DNA of 64,000 bases from Kappaphycus alvarezii (taxonomy: Eukaryota; Rhodophyta; Florideophyceae; Gigartinales; Solieriaceae), in contig NADL03000464.1 in the NCBI GenBank assembly GCA_002205965.3, forward strand, positions 2,232,001 through 2,296,000, in the 5' to 3' direction. The notes under the pieces are model-generated. The model searched no databases. It saw only the letters and a list, made by a program, of their open reading frames with translations, and had not been told where the DNA came from. This document shows, in pieces, positions 36,480 to 50,229 of the stretch (its first letter is position 1; each line of letters opens with the position of its first letter). Both the position numbers and the translations under genes were made by a program.

Positions 36480-38554
36480 GTCAATGTATGTGATAAGGTT
36501 ACGAGCATTCTATAAAAGAAAGGAGTAATGTTTGCAGGTGGTACTCCAATTCCAAACTGGAACAAAGTGCTCAGTGCCTATGAAGTTGTGAAGGAACCAC
36601 CGACTCTAACTCCAAGTGAGCATCGTAATGTCATAATAATGTTTTATTGTGATAAAGCTTCACATCATAGCTGGTGCTGTCGAGAAAATGGCCACGAGTT
36701 ATACTTTTGTCCATGCTTGCCTTTATTTTGGATCTCGAACTAAAACTTCCAGAAGGAAAGAAAAGAGGCCGGAAAAAGAAGCAATGGCCCGGGATCTTGA
36801 TAGTATCGCAGAAAATTCATAGCAAAGAAAGTGATTATTGCTCAACTACCTGTGCGATTCACGACTCAAAATGCTCGGAAAATGAATATGGTGGTGGAAG
36901 AAAATGATGCAAATGCTGATGTAAGGTAAAAGGTAATAGGTAATGAGGTGTATTTAAGGTGGAGTCTGATGTTCCAAGAATTGGATTTAATTGCCAAAAA
37001 TGGTAATACTCTTCGCTTTTGTCAACTTTTCTTTGTAATAATATGAAACTCCACCCCCAACCCGGACTGAAAATTGGTGTCTGCAACACTCCACGTTCCG
37101 AAGTATCTTGAAATAGCCTCCAATCGGTCTCAGAACTTTGTTGAAGGTTTTAATTCATGAAAAGATTCAGATTCACATTATCAAAGAACGAAGAAAGGCT
37201 CTGTGGCAAAAAATGAGTTACACATCAATACAGGTGATTTGCGACAAATATGGACAAGAAGAAGAAATTTCGGAGATGTGATGATATGATGAAGAGGCCA
37301 GAGGAGAAGTATATGTTTCTGTATTGGCCTTTACACCTAATATATACCGTATCCGGATCCAGGGGTTAACTGTTCGTGATATGAGCACAACTCAAATTGT
37401 CATTGACACCTGTTCAATCGGAAACTTCATTTGCAAAATCGAATTACCAACTCTCTGTTTATCTTTAATCTACCCCTTTAACAACTACCCGCGCTTGGCG
37501 GATGCTAATTGGACCCCGCTTCTGTGGTTTCGCGGAGTTATAAACTTTTGGTAAGGTTTTTCAACAGGTTCTCGAGAGCTGAATCCCTTGTGGCCGAAGA
37601 AAACGTTGCTTTTCCTGTATTTATCTGTACCTGCTTCACAACGCCCAATGTTCCGAACCTCCGATATGGAGACCAGCATATTGACTTCTACTGTGGAGGG
37701 TCCGTGCCCATAGTGAATAATTCAAGTGGGGACGGGCTTGGTGAGAACAATAACAGATAACATGCTCCAGAGGTTGCAAAGGATAGAAAACCCCGTAGAC
37801 ATCATACCGATGTCATCAGGGTAACCAAGGAGACGGTCATACCATCGGGAACACAGATGGTGGCTGATGTAACGAGAAATGGATCTTGATTCTGTGTATT
37901 GGAACCAATATGGCCATTGACCACCCGCCACGGCGTGAGACTTGCAAATTAAGCTGCAATAGTAGAAAAACGGAAACAGTTCAAAGTGTTGGTCTCGGAC
38001 TGGGCTCAAAAACAGGTTCTTCTACTCTTGAACGCTGTTATGGAGTACCATCTAGGCACTCATCGCCCATTGTTACACCATCAGAAGGGCTAGCGCTCGA
38101 GATGAGAGGAGTAGAGGTATCATACCTGAAGAAAAGAAAGGAATCGGCCAATAACACAGGGGGATATGATGGGAAGCCACCGACTGAAAAACAGGAATGG
38201 GCAGGAATCACACAAAGGCGACAAGTTAATGGATGATGCCAGGTCTATATTCCGTGAGCATTCCTATATTTGTAATGAACATATTAGAGAGATTAGGGCT
38301 ACATACAATTGGATTGAAGTAGAATCCGGTAATAGACCGATCAGATCTATGCACTGGAGACAGAGACCGGGGGGCCGTACGCTTGTAGAATAGTAAATCA
38401 AACTTCAATTGGAACTCTGATTTATTTTACCGGGCAATTACGAATGGGCATTACCTCTAGTCCCCGAGCCCAAGGCAGACAGATCGAAACGCTTTGCAGA
38501 GACTACCGTCAGCTTCACGAGAAAACTGTAACGGATTTCTATCCGCTGTCCTAA

Positions 38555-41106
38555 ATGGACGATTTTACTGACTCTATTTGTGATGCGGCACTATTTTCTA
38601 CATCGGATGCAAATAATAGATATTTAAAAGTTCCTATTGCAGAAGAAAACCAAGAAATGACTGCATTTGTATGCCATTGGGGAGTTTGCCTTCATCCTCG
38701 CATGGTTAATGTGCTTAAAAGCGCACCACCCACATTTCACAGGGCTTTCGATATTACCCTATGGATTGTTTGATGAAATATGTATTTTGTATATTTAGAT
38801 GTTTCCATCGTTTTTAAAAAAATACATAAAGGCATATGTAGACCACGTGGATAAAATATTAACTGTTTTGAAGAACAGGGGTGTATCACTCAAAAAGAAG
38901 CATGATTTTTTCGATCTTCTTTGACCTACCTTGGACATATAGTGCTTCCATTAAAGTAAAAATGGTTGCTGAAAACAAAAAGAAGATCTAAAAAAGCCTT
39001 TTACATGGCAGGTCAACCGGGATTCGCTCCTTCTTAGGAGCTTACAACGTCTATAGGCGATTTTTGAAAGGATTTTCTGGGATAGCTAAGCCTCTTATCA
39101 ATGTGTTGGGTAAGTATGCGAATCCTGAAGACTTTTAGTCTCCTAAAGCGAGCATAAGGAGGCCTTTTCAAGACTAAAGGAAGTTTTTGTGACCCTCCAA
39201 TACTATCCCTACCAAAGATTGGCCGCCACTGCATGTTTGAAACGGATTCATGGGCCTATCAAGTCATTTTTGCCTTGTTACAACAACCAGAAGACCAAAT
39301 GTGCCTTAATTCTGGATACTGGTCACGTACCTTGACTCGGGCAGAAAAAATATATTCCGCCCCTGAACGCGAATATTTAGCTGTTGTGTGTTGGATGACA
39401 ACCCTCCGGCCATACGTAGAATGAATAAAGTTCACCATTCCCACCGACAATGATGCACTTCGATGGTTATTCGGACTCACTGATCCCTCAGGGCGCTTAA
39501 CTCTTGGGAGACTACGACATACAGAGTTCGAGTTCACAATCCTACATAAGTCCACCCTAGTTCATCAAGCCCCAGACGCAATGTCACGAATTTGAAGGCC
39601 GACCACTGAAACTGGGGAATGAAAATGGATGAAAACATCCAATTTCTCACTATGAAACTAGTAATAACTAAAAACGTCGATCTAAAAGACATTAGAGAAC
39701 TGAGGACGCGTTAGCCGAGAAGCATGCTTTGGACCCGGAGTGCATTGCTCTACTAATCACTATAGAACCAGACTATGCTTCCTACGTTCGCGCTGAAGAT
39801 TACGAACAAAAGCATGCAGCCTGCAGAGTTTCGGAAGAGCTTCCTAGTTCGATCAAGTATTATTTGGTGATTGGAGAACAGAAATTGGACACGTTTTGTC
39901 TACAGGTTCCAGCCAAGCAACTTAAACGCCTCCTTCGCTTATCTTTCTTCAAATGAACAGACGGGGTTCTGAAAATAATAAAACCTGTTGACGACCGGAT
40001 ATAAATGGCGTTAACGAGGTCTTTGCAGGGCCATACTCTAAGAATCGCCCTCCGTTCCCCGCTTTCAACACACCCAGCTTAAACACGGCCCATGGAATCC
40101 CTTCGATTGACATATTATTGGCCGCACATGGCAGCTGATTTCCATTCCGCTGTCCGCAACTGTGGACATTGGGCGAGAAACCGTATTCGATTGAGTCAAA
40201 TGAAAAATTACTTCAAAGTATTCCCCGCGACACAGCCGTTGCAATCAGGATTCATGGACATTCTAGTTCCACTATCAGAGAGCAAGTCCAAACAGCGGTT
40301 CATTCTGGCCATAATCTGTAGAATACCCAGGCTCACACAGGTATTACCTCTGATGAAGTTATCGGCTTAAAAATTTGCTTTCGCCTACTACAACCACTGT
40401 TAGTTCAAATATGGACCACATGAAACGCTATTGACCGATAATAAAAAACATTTGCGGGTAAGTTCTTCCAAACTGTCAGCCGTCATCTTACAGCAGTAAA
40501 CCAGTTCACGACCAAGTATCATCCACAAACAAGTGGCTAAGTGGAAAGATAATACAAAACTCTGGCCGCTCTGTTGAGAGGTTGCATCAATTGGGATGAG
40601 TATGCTTCCGCGTTGACCAACGCGTACAACTGCTAAGTCTATAGATCAACGAAAAAGACTCTTTTTGAATTGTTTTTTAAGCCGATAACCACCGGAGTTA
40701 TCATTGAATCATATTATCAATCATCAAAGTCGTCCTAAAGCACGCAAAAAGCGAGAATTTATTTATTTTCCGCCTGAATGCAGCCGTCTACTCAACTTAA
40801 AACGGACTCCAAAACACCCAGGAACGCGCCCGAAAATACTTCAATAAGACTTTGCCGGTAGCCAACACTTCCCTTCGAGCAGGTGACTTTGAATATTTAA
40901 ACAATCCTGCGCATCAACCGGGAAAGTTGAAACATCAAGCACGGAGGCCTTCACCAATTCTCCGAAACGATGACAGAACCTTCATCATTGACATGGAGGG
41001 AATTTTCGAGTTGTTTAACTCTGATCATATTACACCGCGAAAAAAGCAAAATCTCTTCGCTATACTTCGCAACGCTTCCCTTCCAGATCGATCGAATAGA
41101 GATTAA
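38555..41106 (+). pseudogene. Decayed gypsy-like pol (RT, RNase H, integrase)
   Basis: Successive forward frames read in gypsy order. Reverse transcriptase is at 38555-38773 (FSTSDANNRYLKVPIAEEN, then TAFVCHWG). RNase H is at 39233-39424 and just after (LTRAEKIYSAPEREYLAVV, ending QAPDAMSR). The integrase zinc region and start of the core are at 40092-40370 (LTYYWPHMAADFHSAVRNC, GHWARNRI). A late integrase piece lies near 40500-40620. A C-terminal tail is at 40852-41106 (RAGDFEYLN, FNSDHITP). Many stops and frame changes separate them. It is older than the copia-like elements to the left. Confidence 0.8.
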
Positions 41107-41770
41107 AAAGGCCAGCAGTGATGATGAAAACGAAGAACTTGCTGAGTAATACATTTTCAATCGCATTGTGGAGCACTTCCATGATCAAAATAGCCATACT
41201 TGGCTCCGCATAAGACTTTATGGGTATCAAGAGCAGACTTGGCAAAAACGGGAAAATATGTTCCCTTAACTGGTATCTACCTATGTTTTGGACGCAGAAA
41301 ACTATCGAGAAGGCGATAGCAGGACGCAAGCACTGATGAAGGGGGCACCTGTTGCCTTGTGACTTTTGCCTATTTCTAAAACTTTTTATCTCCGGGAGTA
41401 AAAGAAATTAGGACCGGGTAGGCCATTAATATCATTAGTTGGTGGCAAATGGGATACATATGGATTTTATAGGTTTCAGGACCTTCAGATTGACAAGCGT
41501 TAAGACATGGGATATCTGAATGCCAATGACTTGTGAGCTTACGCCACTGACTGTCAGTAGGGGAAGCTGAAGGATGCAACATGCACCGCGAAAACCTACA
41601 AAAGATGAAGTGCTTAGCGTCAGAAAAATAATTGCGAGCGACAGATCAAGATGGGAAGCCACCCTCACTGATATGAGAAAAACCAGAACGAGCGTCCGCC
41701 GATAGCATGAATAGTTTTTTAACGCGATCAAAAAGAATGAAAATAAGAAATCAAAAGAAACAAAGAGATT

Positions 41771-42285
41771 CTAGTTGCAATTGTATGGACTTGGCAGCAC
41801 TGGTTGATCGTGAGCGTCCGATGGAGGATTAGAAGGAGCAGTTGGATGTCTGTTACCCCGACGATAGCCAGGCCGCTTTGATTCTAGTACATCAAAAAGA
41901 GTTGATTTCAGCGGACTAATGGTACTTGGAACCGACTCTCCACGGCGGGCTAAATCTATGCCTCGCCACGGATCTCTTTCGGAATGCAACTTCTCAATTT
42001 TTCTCAAAGCCTTCTCCAATTGACTTATTAACTTTTCGGTCCGCCTTTCCGATTCACTACTCTTATTTTAAGCCCACCCTAATTTACTATCAATTCTCTA
42101 ACTCTAACATTGGAAAAGTTGGCAAGGGCTTCAGGTGCTTTCAAGTTCGAATGGTATTGGAAGTTCCTCTGGTTGGAGAGAATTAACTCACTTTCCCTGA
42201 CCTCCAAGTCACGAGTTTCAGTACCTCTCCCGACTTCGAGACCATCTGAACCAGGTATTTTCGCGTGCAGTTCAAGAAGTAACAT
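41771..42285 (-). pseudogene. Possible gag-like coiled-coil fragment
   Basis: Two minus-strand frames; the left one begins EKALRKIEKLHSERDPW, a charged helical stretch followed by a Pro/Ser-rich tail. This resembles coiled-coil gag proteins of gypsy-like elements, but no zinc knuckle or capsid motif is visible. It could equally be a chance frame. Confidence 0.25.
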
Positions 42286-42299
42286 TTCGCGCTCATGGC

Positions 42300-45200
42300 C
42301 GCGCTGTCTACTGTTTTCTCTTCCTGCAAACCATTCTTAATTTGATGCTCGAATCTCACGACATGCTGAGCCTTCTCGATCAGAAGCGAGATTCAGCAGA
42401 CGCTGCAATTCCCCGACGGGTTGTCATATCTCATGTTTACATCCTTCGTTACGATCCTGTTGTCTGCTGGCGTGACGGCGATTTCGTGCAAAGTTATTCT
42501 CTACGCAAGACATTAGGTCGCCCGAAACCCAGCTATGTACTCGCCTCCCTCGCATTGTGATTCTTCCGATTTTTTCCGAGAGTGTAGAATTGGACTGGCA
42601 AAGTCTTGGCGTTATGGGTTTCCGTAATCTCTAAGTAATTGCCATGGCAAAAGTTTGTACCGTCGCAAATTTGGTAGCCACAATAAAGAGGAACGAAATG
42701 AACAGTATCGAAAGGAGTCTTGCAAGAGAAAGATGCCGGACATGCATGAGCCGTTCCCACACCATCGCTAACGGTAGGGATGGATTCCAAACCACCGCCC
42801 AGAGATTACCCTGGCTCCAAGAAGTTAGGAAAACATTCCATGGTCTCCGCTACCAGATATATTAGATGTAAAGAATTTCAAAGCACTCTACGTTAGTAAA
42901 GATTCCCATACGCGACCCCATGAAGATTAAAGCCGAAATTTCGAACCGCAACTCTTTCAGATATGGGCCTCCCGCTTCATCATTGAAATTATTTGCAGAC
43001 ATAACAAATTATACCGCGAACAATGGCGTCAAGTCATAATTTGAGGCGTCAATGGAGCACAGAGGGAACTGAGACTATTAGGCCAGAGATGAAAGGGGGC
43101 TCTTGAAAAGTCATCGGCGAAGCGAACGCGATCATGGTTGATGATTTCCGCTTGCTAGACGACAAGGTCCCTCTTATATGCAGTCTATATTGCGTACCAA
43201 TCATTGAAGTTCATGATTATGTCGCGCGCATGATTGAGGACCCGGGTTCCATTCATTAACCTATTCAAGGGATGTTGAATTTATGGCCGAGGAAACGTAA
43301 GACAGTATAGATACTCTCAGTCGAAGGAGAAACCTCGAAATCGCTGGCCAAAAATATTGAAAAAAGTTCCACGAACTGAGCATGGTCTGGGTGGAGTGGA
43401 GAGGTCCAATTAGACATAAAATTGGACGAAAGTAACCTGAAAAGGTTCATCGTAGTTAGGGTATCGACCAATGCGGGTTGATGGATCTGATATGTCTGAA
43501 TTGGCATAAAATTGAGCTTCGAACTTTCCGTAAGTCCATGTGACCACTTCCTCTAACACAACACTAACAGGGAACGAGAATCATTCTCAAGAGGATGAGT
43601 CGTGGATAGTGGTGGCAAATTGTCCACTGTGGAACCAAGGAGCATCAATCGAAGTGTAGTCGACCATCATTTCGAAGGAAATAAAGCAACCAAACTTTTC
43701 GGAAGAGGCTGACCTGAGTATCTTCCTCCACATAGGTATCTCCACCGCACTCAGTGTTTGATTGGATTCCCCCGACTTTTCACTAGTATCAACAAACTCT
43801 ACGTCCACGCAAGTTGCAGAGACGGGATTGTGGAAATAACCAACGGCGGCCAAAGAAGGGCAACCTCTTTATGGGGCTGGGGCGCCAGGACTCGCCAGAC
43901 TTAAGGATTGAAATCTGTCTCCGATACTCACGAATTTACCATTGATACATATAATTCAATCGGCAATTGCATTTAACGATACTGTTTCTTTCACTGAGCT
44001 CCTCTGAAGGACCAATGCCCTCTCTATCCTGGGCTCGAAAATTAGTAACGACGATTTGGTAATGACCAGATGCTTGTGGGGACTCATTAGCAGTCAACTC
44101 AATGATATCTTCCTGAGAATGGGTCTGGACAGCGGGAGTGGAGTAATTACTCTGGGAAAGATGAGAGAAAGTACCCCTCTGTAGTTCATCAAGGTCACTG
44201 TAGTCTGCGACCTCCTCTTCAAACCCATCAGAAAATCGACGCCGAACATTCCTCTGTGCGGTTGCAGAGGCAAATGTCTTTCTTGCTCACAGCCGCATCA
44301 TTTCGGCAGCGCGTTGAGTTGGGAACACAGAAGTACGACAGAAATGCACAATGCGACTGTGGTTACTTTTTGAGACTCTGACACTTACAATGCTTGATGA
44401 AGTCAAATAATCCGCGAAATATTATCTGTAGGTTTCAGGAGTGTGAGAGATGGGATCGGGGCGTGTGAAAAAAAAGAATAAATATGGTAGATTTGGTCTT
44501 TTTTAACCGCTATCTGTTGGCTATTTGCATGGATAGCATATAGGAAACTCAAACTTGCCATAATCCATAATTACGTACATTTCTGTGTGGATTGGAATAG
44601 TCAGCTGGCCTAAGCCCTTAAATTTTGTGTTTCTGGGGACAATCCGCAACAAAAATTGATCAGATCTGTCAATTTACCGTGCAATCATGCGCTGATTACT
44701 GGAATCCAACGAAGCACTTGGTATAACCCCAAACACCAATTATGATAATAAAAAGCAGTGTGGATAGAGACCTACTGATAGCTGGCCCGAAACTGATGAG
44801 CAATCATACTGTATTGTTCACGGGAAAAGGGAAAGAATCAATTCAGTATCCAATTGATAGCCTAGTTGTGAGAACAAATGTTTCTTCGATAGAAGCTACC
44901 CCTTCCCTGGCCAAAGTGTAGTCTGAAATGATGTATATATTCAGTACAGACATGTTTGATGAAGATTATCATTTTATAAAGTTTCCCAAAGCGAGGAGAG
45001 TATTTCACTTTCGAGAAACGCATCTTCGGCCCTCACAAAATCAGCTGTGGGCCTAAAAAGACACAGCTATTTTACTTGAATCAGGAAAATATCAATTTAT
45101 CGCTTGCCAACTACTGAACAAAGCAAGGCATAGCAAGGCTCATGTGGTCCTCGGTAACCACCTACTCCATAAATAATGAGTGCTCTTTGTCAGTACACCG

Positions 45201-47390
45201 GGCTACATATAACCACCTCGCTCTCGATATTCTATTTTTGGATACTCTTTAAGCAGTTCCAAACCTGAATCGAGCGCGTGCAGTCTACAGGAGTACGGTT
45301 GATCGACGGGAATTTTTTTGTGAAGGCAACTGGAATCTAATGCATCATAATACCTCTGTGTAATTATTCATCAGAGGCTAGTTTTTGAACGGCTGATTCC
45401 AACATGAGACCGTTCAAAACAGAGATATCCAATGAACATCGAGTTTTGATTCGTTGTGGATCTGATGGTACGTCGAGATTGACAGAGCTGCAACGCTCTG
45501 TACTTGGAACTGTTGTCGGTAGACGAAAAATGATGCTGAGGAAGATCTTTGAAATTTAATTAAGGGGAGTCTGGAGTTAGCATGACGTCTAACACTTACC
45601 GGTGTCTGTGCCAACTCCTGACACCTGGATTTTTAACTGCACCTAAAATAAACTTCTAGGAGCAATTTTCTTTTCAGGGCACTGCATTGTGACCTATCGG
45701 GCGGATTATTTCACTTTTAGCTACTGTAATGAACAATGCATTTACGGCCGTCAACCAAAAAATAACGCAAAAACTTGGCTCAACTGTGCTGATAGTCACC
45801 GGAAGGTTTTCAACCGACGTAGAACCGTTTAAGATCTATTAGGTCTAATCAGCCAGTCGAAAAGCCGATAATATTCGAGAAACAACGGACAGTGAAGCAT
45901 TACGGTCGTACATAACACCGAAAGTTACCACTGTCACTATTGCCATGCGCGACAAGCACTACTGACGTTGCCAAAGGATGCGTCGTAACACATAGATTGG
46001 GAGAAAGAAGGAATTAAATAGTTTGTTGGATGAATCATAACGATCGCGAAAAAATGCGAAATACCAGCCACAATTCGGATAATAATTTCTACCATGCCAG
46101 GTCCGGCCTGAAATCGCCATAACATGAACCATATCGTTCAAACAAGCGGAACTAATGGACTCCACCTACCCAGATACTCGCTTCAAATTAAACAGCCATG
46201 GGTTTTTTCCTGTAACTTGGCAGCTGGCATGATTCCTATATGTCCGGCAGTGGATTCAGAGCTTTGGTTGAGTGGAGGCAGAATTGAATCGCTCCATTCC
46301 GAAAGCCATAAATTACAATAAGAGGAATTTTTCCAGTCGAAAGAAGAAAAAAACAAATTGGAATGATTCATCTCACCAGAAGGGTAACTTGGCATACCGA
46401 AACTGCCCCTCGAGCTGCGCTCTGCCCTTATCCTCATTAGCCTATCTTTGGCCTACATCAGAAGTGACTTAATTTTTTCCAAATCTCATGAAGCCAAAAA
46501 GCTTCCCGAAACGGACTTATTCGACCCTGTCTAATCTTGATGAGTTGACGGAAGGGTTAGGAAACCATGAGCGAGGTTCTGTTCCAGAGGACTTACCTGT
46601 ATGTTCTCCACCGGGGAAGAGTACGAAAGATGGGCCTCCCACATATCTTCCGTGAATTTTAAAGTGGTTATAAGTTGTTTTATCGAAGTCTCCAAGACAG
46701 ATGTCTTGCGTTTAATTGCTTAATAAGTTAGCACAAAGAACGAAATGAAGTGAAAACCGGTGACAGTCTAAGTGTGGTTGATTGCAAACAGATGCTGCCT
46801 TGGACAAGGAGTGACGCTGAATTACCTCAGTATAAAGAGCCCCTTCTAAAAACAGAATGAAACGTTATTTAACGGCACATGTCCATTGAAGTGCAATGCG
46901 CGGTGCGCAGGAATTCCTGTCTAGGAATGGAATAGCGACGTACAATGGGAAACCAAACACAAAAACAAATAATCATATGTTTTCGCTTCCCCATTTTCTC
47001 TTTAAGCACCTTTCGATGCAGTAGCTCAGCTCACTGACGACTAGGAGAAGTTGAAGTAGTAGAGCGAGGGCGATTCCTTGGACGGTTGGAAGGTATAATT
47101 GTCCTCCAAGTTGTAAGGCCGTGCCTAGATGCTATTAACTTACGAAGAATCGAGTCCAAAGCACCACGGACACCACGGATGTAATATTGGACAAAAGAAG
47201 ATGTAGTAGTGGGTCAGCAGTGCCGACCATCTCTTTTGGAGATAAAAGTTTTGTCACCGACTACAACCCTGAGGTTACAATTTTGATGTAAACGCCCGAG
47301 TCTGGGGCGCCAATTTTGAGTAAATATCACAGACTAACAATGAAAAGATTAGTTAAATATGGGGTAGAGAGGAGAAAAAGGCGTTTTGGA
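42300..47390. other. No recognisable gene
   Basis: Only short frames, none with a motif that I can name. Minus-strand frames at 43265-43507 and 43587-43853 are 80-88 codons with no homology recognised. Likely decayed repeats. Confidence 0.35.
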
Positions 47391-47395
47391 ACGAT

Positions 47396-47734
47396 TCACG
47401 TTGCCGTAATAGAACCACAGTGATATCTAGAGCGATCGATTGCTACTCCATTACGCAACAACACAGAGGAGCCTTTGTTAATCTCACTGGCACGAAAACT
47501 TAATTCAAAGAGGTACTGATGCTCACTATAAGCGTTGAGGTTGAAACGAGGTGAGGCAATCTGCAGGGGGCGTATCCTAAATCTCTGCACAAGTTGGAGG
47601 GCTGCCTTTGCACGTTGATCACAGCAGGCAAGCACAGCATCATCCTCATCGTTTACCAGCGGTAGCAGCTCTAAACGACTACGAGAGGAAAGTCGGCGTC
47701 TAGCCTTTCCGATGGCATAATCAGTGAGCCTCAT
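47396..47734 (-). pseudogene. Possible Harbinger-like transposase N-terminus
   Basis: A 112-codon minus-strand frame with SPRFNLNAYSEHQYLFELSF and RASEIN, reminiscent of the conserved N-terminal block of PIF/Harbinger-type DDE transposases, in which an aromatic RF..EI segment precedes the catalytic core. The frame then loses similarity, and I found no catalytic residues or terminal repeats. Confidence 0.35.
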
Positions 47735-48652
47735 GTCCTGCTAACTATAATTATGGACAGGTATAACAATAAGTGCAAGGGTAAGTGAAGAATTAGGATG
47801 TAGTACTCACATTTTTCCCTCACTCGAATCTCGAAAAGTACCACTCTGGCCTCACGCCTTAAAATTTGAAAGAGTAATGTGACTCATTTTTGCTTGACAC
47901 GCGGAAGTGAATTTTGATTTCGCAATCTCACTATCGTTAAGCAGGGATGTAATATATATAGTAATTTTAGTCTTTCGTTTATAAAATACTTTTCAGCTCT
48001 TCATTCCTGTGTAAAATTTTCGTACGCTTTCCGTTGGGATCCTTTTTGACTTCTATCATATTACAATCATTCCCACTTAAAATCATACCGCCTAAGCGCA
48101 TATACCACTAACTGCATGCAGAAGATGCACGCATGTGTCCACCGACTTGAAAAGCTGGAAATTGGACCATATTTGAAACAACACTATTTCCCACTTAACT
48201 GCTATGTATCCGATCAAAAACCCTATTTTTTCAAAACATTACCAAAAATACGTTTATGATAAGTATGCACGGGTCAGGCTGCGGTGCATCAAGCTCCCTT
48301 GATTGTCTAATTATCTTTCTTGATACAACCTGCTGGACTCATCATCTAGCCACTCAGGCGCTGCAAAGGTCAGCTAAATCGTAATGGCTAAAGGAGGACG
48401 AAGAATTGCCGACGTAAATGTCGAAATGAGCCTTTCATTCAGCATGCTGCAATATCTAAGCTTTAACTAGTGCTATGTCAGCACGATGAGTAGGCTCATC
48501 TGCTCCAGCTTTTCAGACTATTTGCCGATGTGCACGACAATCGTGATTTCAATAACGTAAATGTGCTGATCTCTTCAGATAAACAGGAACGAGTTTCCCG
48601 ACTGTTCTTAGAATCTCCTTAAATATACAGTCAACGTACTACTTTTGAAATT

Positions 48653-49108
48653 TTAATATCTAGACCTAAAATATGCGTCTCTCTCACCTAGCAGAGCAGA
48701 AAACGGCAGACCACACATGAACAATAACGATGGTAGTTCTATCTGAGTCCCAGAGACAGCATATTTATGAGGAATATTGCCAGCGAAAGGAAGACAGCAA
48801 CTAAACTGATCAAAAGGGGCACAATGCGTTTGGATAAAAAAAACTCGAACTTCACGCTTTTCCACACTAGAACATCGTTTCTCGAGCTCTGAAGACATTT
48901 TCTCAAGCAATGCTCTCTCAACGTCTGAAGCATTCAATACGAGACAGAACAGGGCAAAACGTGTTTCGTAGAAGGCAATGTACGGCTGGATGTGCGACAC
49001 ATACCATCGGCGCATTTTTGTTTCGGGTTCGATGATACAGACAAAGTCCTTGAGGTTGCAATCGGAAGTAAATGTCAAGCCTCCTCTAGAGAAACGAATC
49101 AAAACCAA
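48653..49108 (-). CDS. Hypothetical ORF, no ATG at its left limit
   Basis: A 151-codon minus-strand frame with no stop, containing KMRRWYVSHIQPYIAFYET and a charged helical stretch ALLEKMSSELEKR. The first codon is not ATG, so a shorter protein or an upstream exon would be needed. Two GTACTGTAC-type words lie 110-200 bp upstream (49217-49308), the arrangement seen at the real genes of the island. No family is recognised. This may be an exon or a chance frame. Confidence 0.25.
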   Translation of the reverse strand: MVLIRFSRGGLTFTSDCNLKDFVCIIEPETKMRRWYVSHIQPYIAFYETRFALFCLVLNASDVERALLEKMSSELEKRCSSVEKREVRVFFIQTHCAPFDQFSCCLPFAGNIPHKYAVSGTQIELPSLLFMCGLPFSALLGERDAYFRSRY

Positions 49109-49216
49109 ACTTAAAATGGGGTGGCTAAGTCAATTCATGACACGATGGGCTCTTAAGCCACGGGTTACCATGGGGGAGGCTGGAGATGCTGACATAAGTG
49201 TAGTGCAATTGGCACA

Positions 49217-49308
49217 CATACTGTACTGCCATCGGCAGAGCTAATTTTGTGATCTTTTTTTGATCTGATTCACTGCTAACCAGCAGGCACTGTACTGTAC
49301 AGTACGGT
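49217..49308. repeat. TACAGTAC/GTACTGTAC motif cluster
   Basis: ATACTGTACTGCC at about 49218 and CACTGTACTGTACAGTACGG at about 49288, the second containing the perfect palindrome GTACTGTACAGTAC. Same word family as in the gene island. Confidence 0.55.
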
Positions 49309-49399
49309 AAGGGCAATTTTCTTTTGTCGCCCACTATTATTTTTGGTACTTTACCATCACCCGATGGGAATTGAGAGCTTGCAATCTGGACCACTCGCC

Positions 49400-50220
49400 C
49401 CCGAAATGGGACCTGATATTTTCGCAAGTGAAAGGAACCTATTGGGCCAAGTGTCGACTTTACTTATCTCTAACTTGGATCTCCCTAACTTGGCTGACCC
49501 TAACCTCACTCACCCCGCCCCTAGATAACCCTAACCTAGTTAACTAGTATTTATACCAACCTGGCCACTAGGGCCCCAGATTAAACAGCTACCCCGGTGT
49601 TGGCTCTGGACTTGACTCCCAAATTCCGCCTTTGCAGAAAACTTGCCATCGACAACTTTGGCTATAGCCACGTTTATCCTCCCGGGTCCCCCTTTCTATC
49701 CCCCCCTTATCCACTATTATACTACCCCTTTTGTTGTTTGTTTGTGATATTTACTCACGCTTGGCGCGCCGGACTCCGGCGTCTATATACAAATAGGAAC
49801 TTCAAGGTTGTCGTTGGTGACAACATATTTATCTCCAAAGGAGATAATTAGCATAGCTGACCAAATAATACATCTTCTTCGACCTTTATTACACTCCTGG
49901 TGTCTACGGTTCTCTGGAATCGACCCATAACAAGTTTCTAGCATTCCGCGGACCACGGTCCGGCCTTACAACCCAGAGGACAAGTATACCGTCCAGCCGT
50001 CCAAGGAATTACCCCCGCTCTTCCAACCCCATTTCTCCTCGCCATCGGCGAGCTGTGCTACTGCATCGCAGGGTGCTTAAATAGAAAGAGGGACAGCGAA
50101 TACCCTGTGGGTCTTCGTGTGTGTATGTTGGGTTTCACATTGTCTGACAGTGTTCCGTTCCTAGACGAGAAGGACTGCGGACCGCGCATTGTACTACAAT
50201 AAGCGGAGAAAAGGCGGGTT
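49400..50220. other. Non-coding C/T-rich segment with hairpins
   Basis: Pyrimidine-rich DNA with CCCTAACC words near 49490-49540 and a perfect 8-bp hairpin TTATCTCC-AAA-GGAGATAA at 49829-49847, preceded by GTTGTC...GACAAC. Some features suggest a solo LTR or transposon end, but no paired copy or target duplication was found. Confidence 0.3.
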
Positions 50221-50229
50221 TATCGAGAC

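Noticed and set aside
49480-49545. Telomere-like CCCTAACC words
   Set aside because: Only a few scattered, irregular copies, not a tandem array.
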